Positions 6,510-6,922 of a stretch of 6,922 nucleotides of DNA are shown piece after piece. The DNA comes from Clostridia bacterium (GTDB lineage: Bacteria; Bacillota; Clostridia; Christensenellales; CAG-1252). A program made the translations under genes and the position numbers. Every line of letters begins with the position of its first letter. Within the stretch, counting starts at the first letter, position 1. The stretch covers positions 1-6,922 of the forward strand of contig JAFZZX010000147.1 of the NCBI GenBank assembly GCA_017615515.1. Direction: 5' to 3'. The notes beneath the pieces were generated by a model, which had not been told where the DNA came from, ran no database searches, and saw only the letters and a list, made by a program, of their open reading frames with translations.

Positions 6510-6552
6510 AGAGGGAGCAGTTACGTACGACAAGTACGCGCCTGCTCCCTCT
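6510..6552 (+). other. Long hairpin downstream of the GH4 gene, without a T-run
   Basis: AGAGGGAGCAG (6510-6520) pairs perfectly with CTGCTCCCTCT (6542-6552), 11 bp. Inside, CGTAC (6524-6528) pairs with GTACG (6534-6538) over the loop GACAA, separated from the outer stem by a small internal loop. It sits 41 bases after the GH4 stop and could stabilise or end the transcript, but neither strand shows the T-run of an intrinsic terminator. It could instead be a dispersed palindromic element. Confidence 0.6.
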
Positions 6553-6590
6553 CTCGTTGAGCGTTCGTCTCTGCACCACTCTCCGCGCCC

Positions 6591-6763
6591 TTTGCGCCGG
6601 CAAAATACGAGCAAAGAGAGTTATCCTTTTGCGCAAAGCGCAGTTTGCACCCTTCCGGGGTCCCCACGAAACAGTCTGTTTTGTGGGGTGGGAGTAAAGG
6701 GGGCTTGATTGCGAGCGTAGCGAGGAATGGGGGATTTTGTCATCCTGAGCATAGTCGAAGGAT
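6591..6763. repeat. Palindrome-rich dispersed repeat of the CATCCTGAGC...GAAGGATC type
   Basis: This non-coding stretch is built of successive inverted repeats: TTTGC-GCCG-GCAAA (6591-6604), TGCGC-AAA-GCGCA (6630-6642), an 11-bp hairpin CCCCACGAAAC / GTTTTGTGGGG (6662-6688, one G-T pair), and ATCCT...AGGAT (6742-6763). The segments GATTGCGAGCGTAGCGAGGAA (from 6708) and GTCATCCTGAGC...GTCGAAGGATC are, from memory, the kind found many times in genomes of uncultured bacteria, whose false translations give the well-known HPExSRRI peptides; that peptide appears here on the plus strand near 6741-6762. The outer limits are approximate. The two open frames over it (6645-6887 plus, 6621-6881 minus) are not taken as genes. 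Confidence 0.6.
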
Positions 6764-6829
6764 CGCCGATTATGGTGTCAGCCGCATGTCGGATCGCCTC
6801 TGCCGACGTCTCTCCGCCGCTCCTTACGA

Positions 6830-6855
6830 AAAACACCCTCATTCGAGGGCGTTTT
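6830..6855 (-). terminator. Intrinsic terminator, probably for a minus-strand gene entering from the right
   Basis: CCCTC (6836-6840) pairs with GAGGG (6845-6849) over a 4-base loop; beyond one mismatch (6835/6850), AAAAC (6830-6834) pairs with GTTTT (6851-6855). In minus-strand sense the stem is followed by TGTTTTTCG, so it is best read as ending minus-strand transcription; the plus-strand T-run is only four bases long. Confidence 0.6.
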
Positions 6856-6892
6856 GTCAGCGTTTGATAAGCTCTTGGCATTTTTGATGAGT

Positions 6893-6922
6893 TTATTTCT
6901 TTTTGATTGGTGTATAGTCAGC
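6893..6922 (-). CDS. Possible C-terminal tail of a gene entering from the right edge
   Basis: One minus-strand frame reads ADYTPIKKK then TAA (6895-6893), 37 bases before the terminator stem at 6855. A basic C-terminal tail with a stop just ahead of a terminator fits the end of a coding sequence, but nine codons cannot prove it and no function can be given. Confidence 0.2.
   Translation of the reverse strand, partial: ADYTPIKKK

Noticed and set aside
6621..6887. Two opposite open frames over the right-hand repeat
   Set aside because: Both arise from the dispersed repeat (HPEHSRRI-like and DPSTMLRMT-like peptides), have no ribosome sites and run through a terminator hairpin.
6884..6918. Plus-strand promoter near the right edge with TATAGT at 6913-6918
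   Set aside because: No -35 at proper distance (nearest TTGATG is 23 bases away) and the window ends before any gene could be seen.

Overview
The window looks like a chromosomal piece of an uncultured, GC-rich member of the Clostridia/Firmicutes, probably from a gut-type anaerobe. The reasons are strong AAAGGAG-type ribosome binding sites, compact intergenic regions, intrinsic terminators, a family 4 (NAD/Mn-dependent) glycosidase beside an AraC regulator, and a dispersed repeat of the CATCCTGAGC...GTCGAAGGATC type that I know from metagenome-derived genomes. The assignment is inference; there is no rRNA or other phylogenetic marker here.

Layout, left to right. Positions 1-624 (minus) hold the N-terminal 208 residues of a CrtI/phytoene-desaturase-like FAD oxidoreductase that runs off the left edge, with a clear sigma-70-type promoter at 657-686. 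Positions 873-1322 (plus) encode an unrecognised 149-residue protein with four predicted membrane segments, ended by a strong bidirectional terminator at about 1334-1365. Then come three minus-strand genes in the order AraC-type regulator (4114-4998 or shorter), fumC (2597-3961) and malic enzyme (1390-2562). A divergent GH4 glycosidase (5059-6468, plus) starts next to the regulator. The last 454 bases carry no convincing complete gene. They hold a long hairpin, a palindrome-rich dispersed repeat and a terminator that probably belongs to a minus-strand gene entering from the right.

How it works together. FumC (fumarate to malate) and malic enzyme (malate to pyruvate, CO2 and NAD(P)H) are adjacent and almost certainly co-transcribed, giving a short route between C4 acids and pyruvate. 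The AraC protein, with an N-terminal cupin sugar-sensing-type domain, is best read as the regulator of the divergent GH4 gene, whose -10 box lacks a good -35 and has an 18-bp dyad just upstream.

Most unusual signal. The 152-base gap between the regulator and fumC is almost wholly made of consecutive hairpins. Four of them have different but self-complementary arms and are separated by an invariant GATATG (minus-strand sense) at 20-24-base intervals. Two more hairpins follow, the last abutting the fumC Shine-Dalgarno. I recognise no known riboswitch or leader in it; it is a candidate undescribed RNA (or DNA-binding) regulatory array. Secondary points are a possible leaderless internal start for the AraC gene, and a hairpin that seems to loop out an overlong ribosome-site spacer before the malic enzyme gene.
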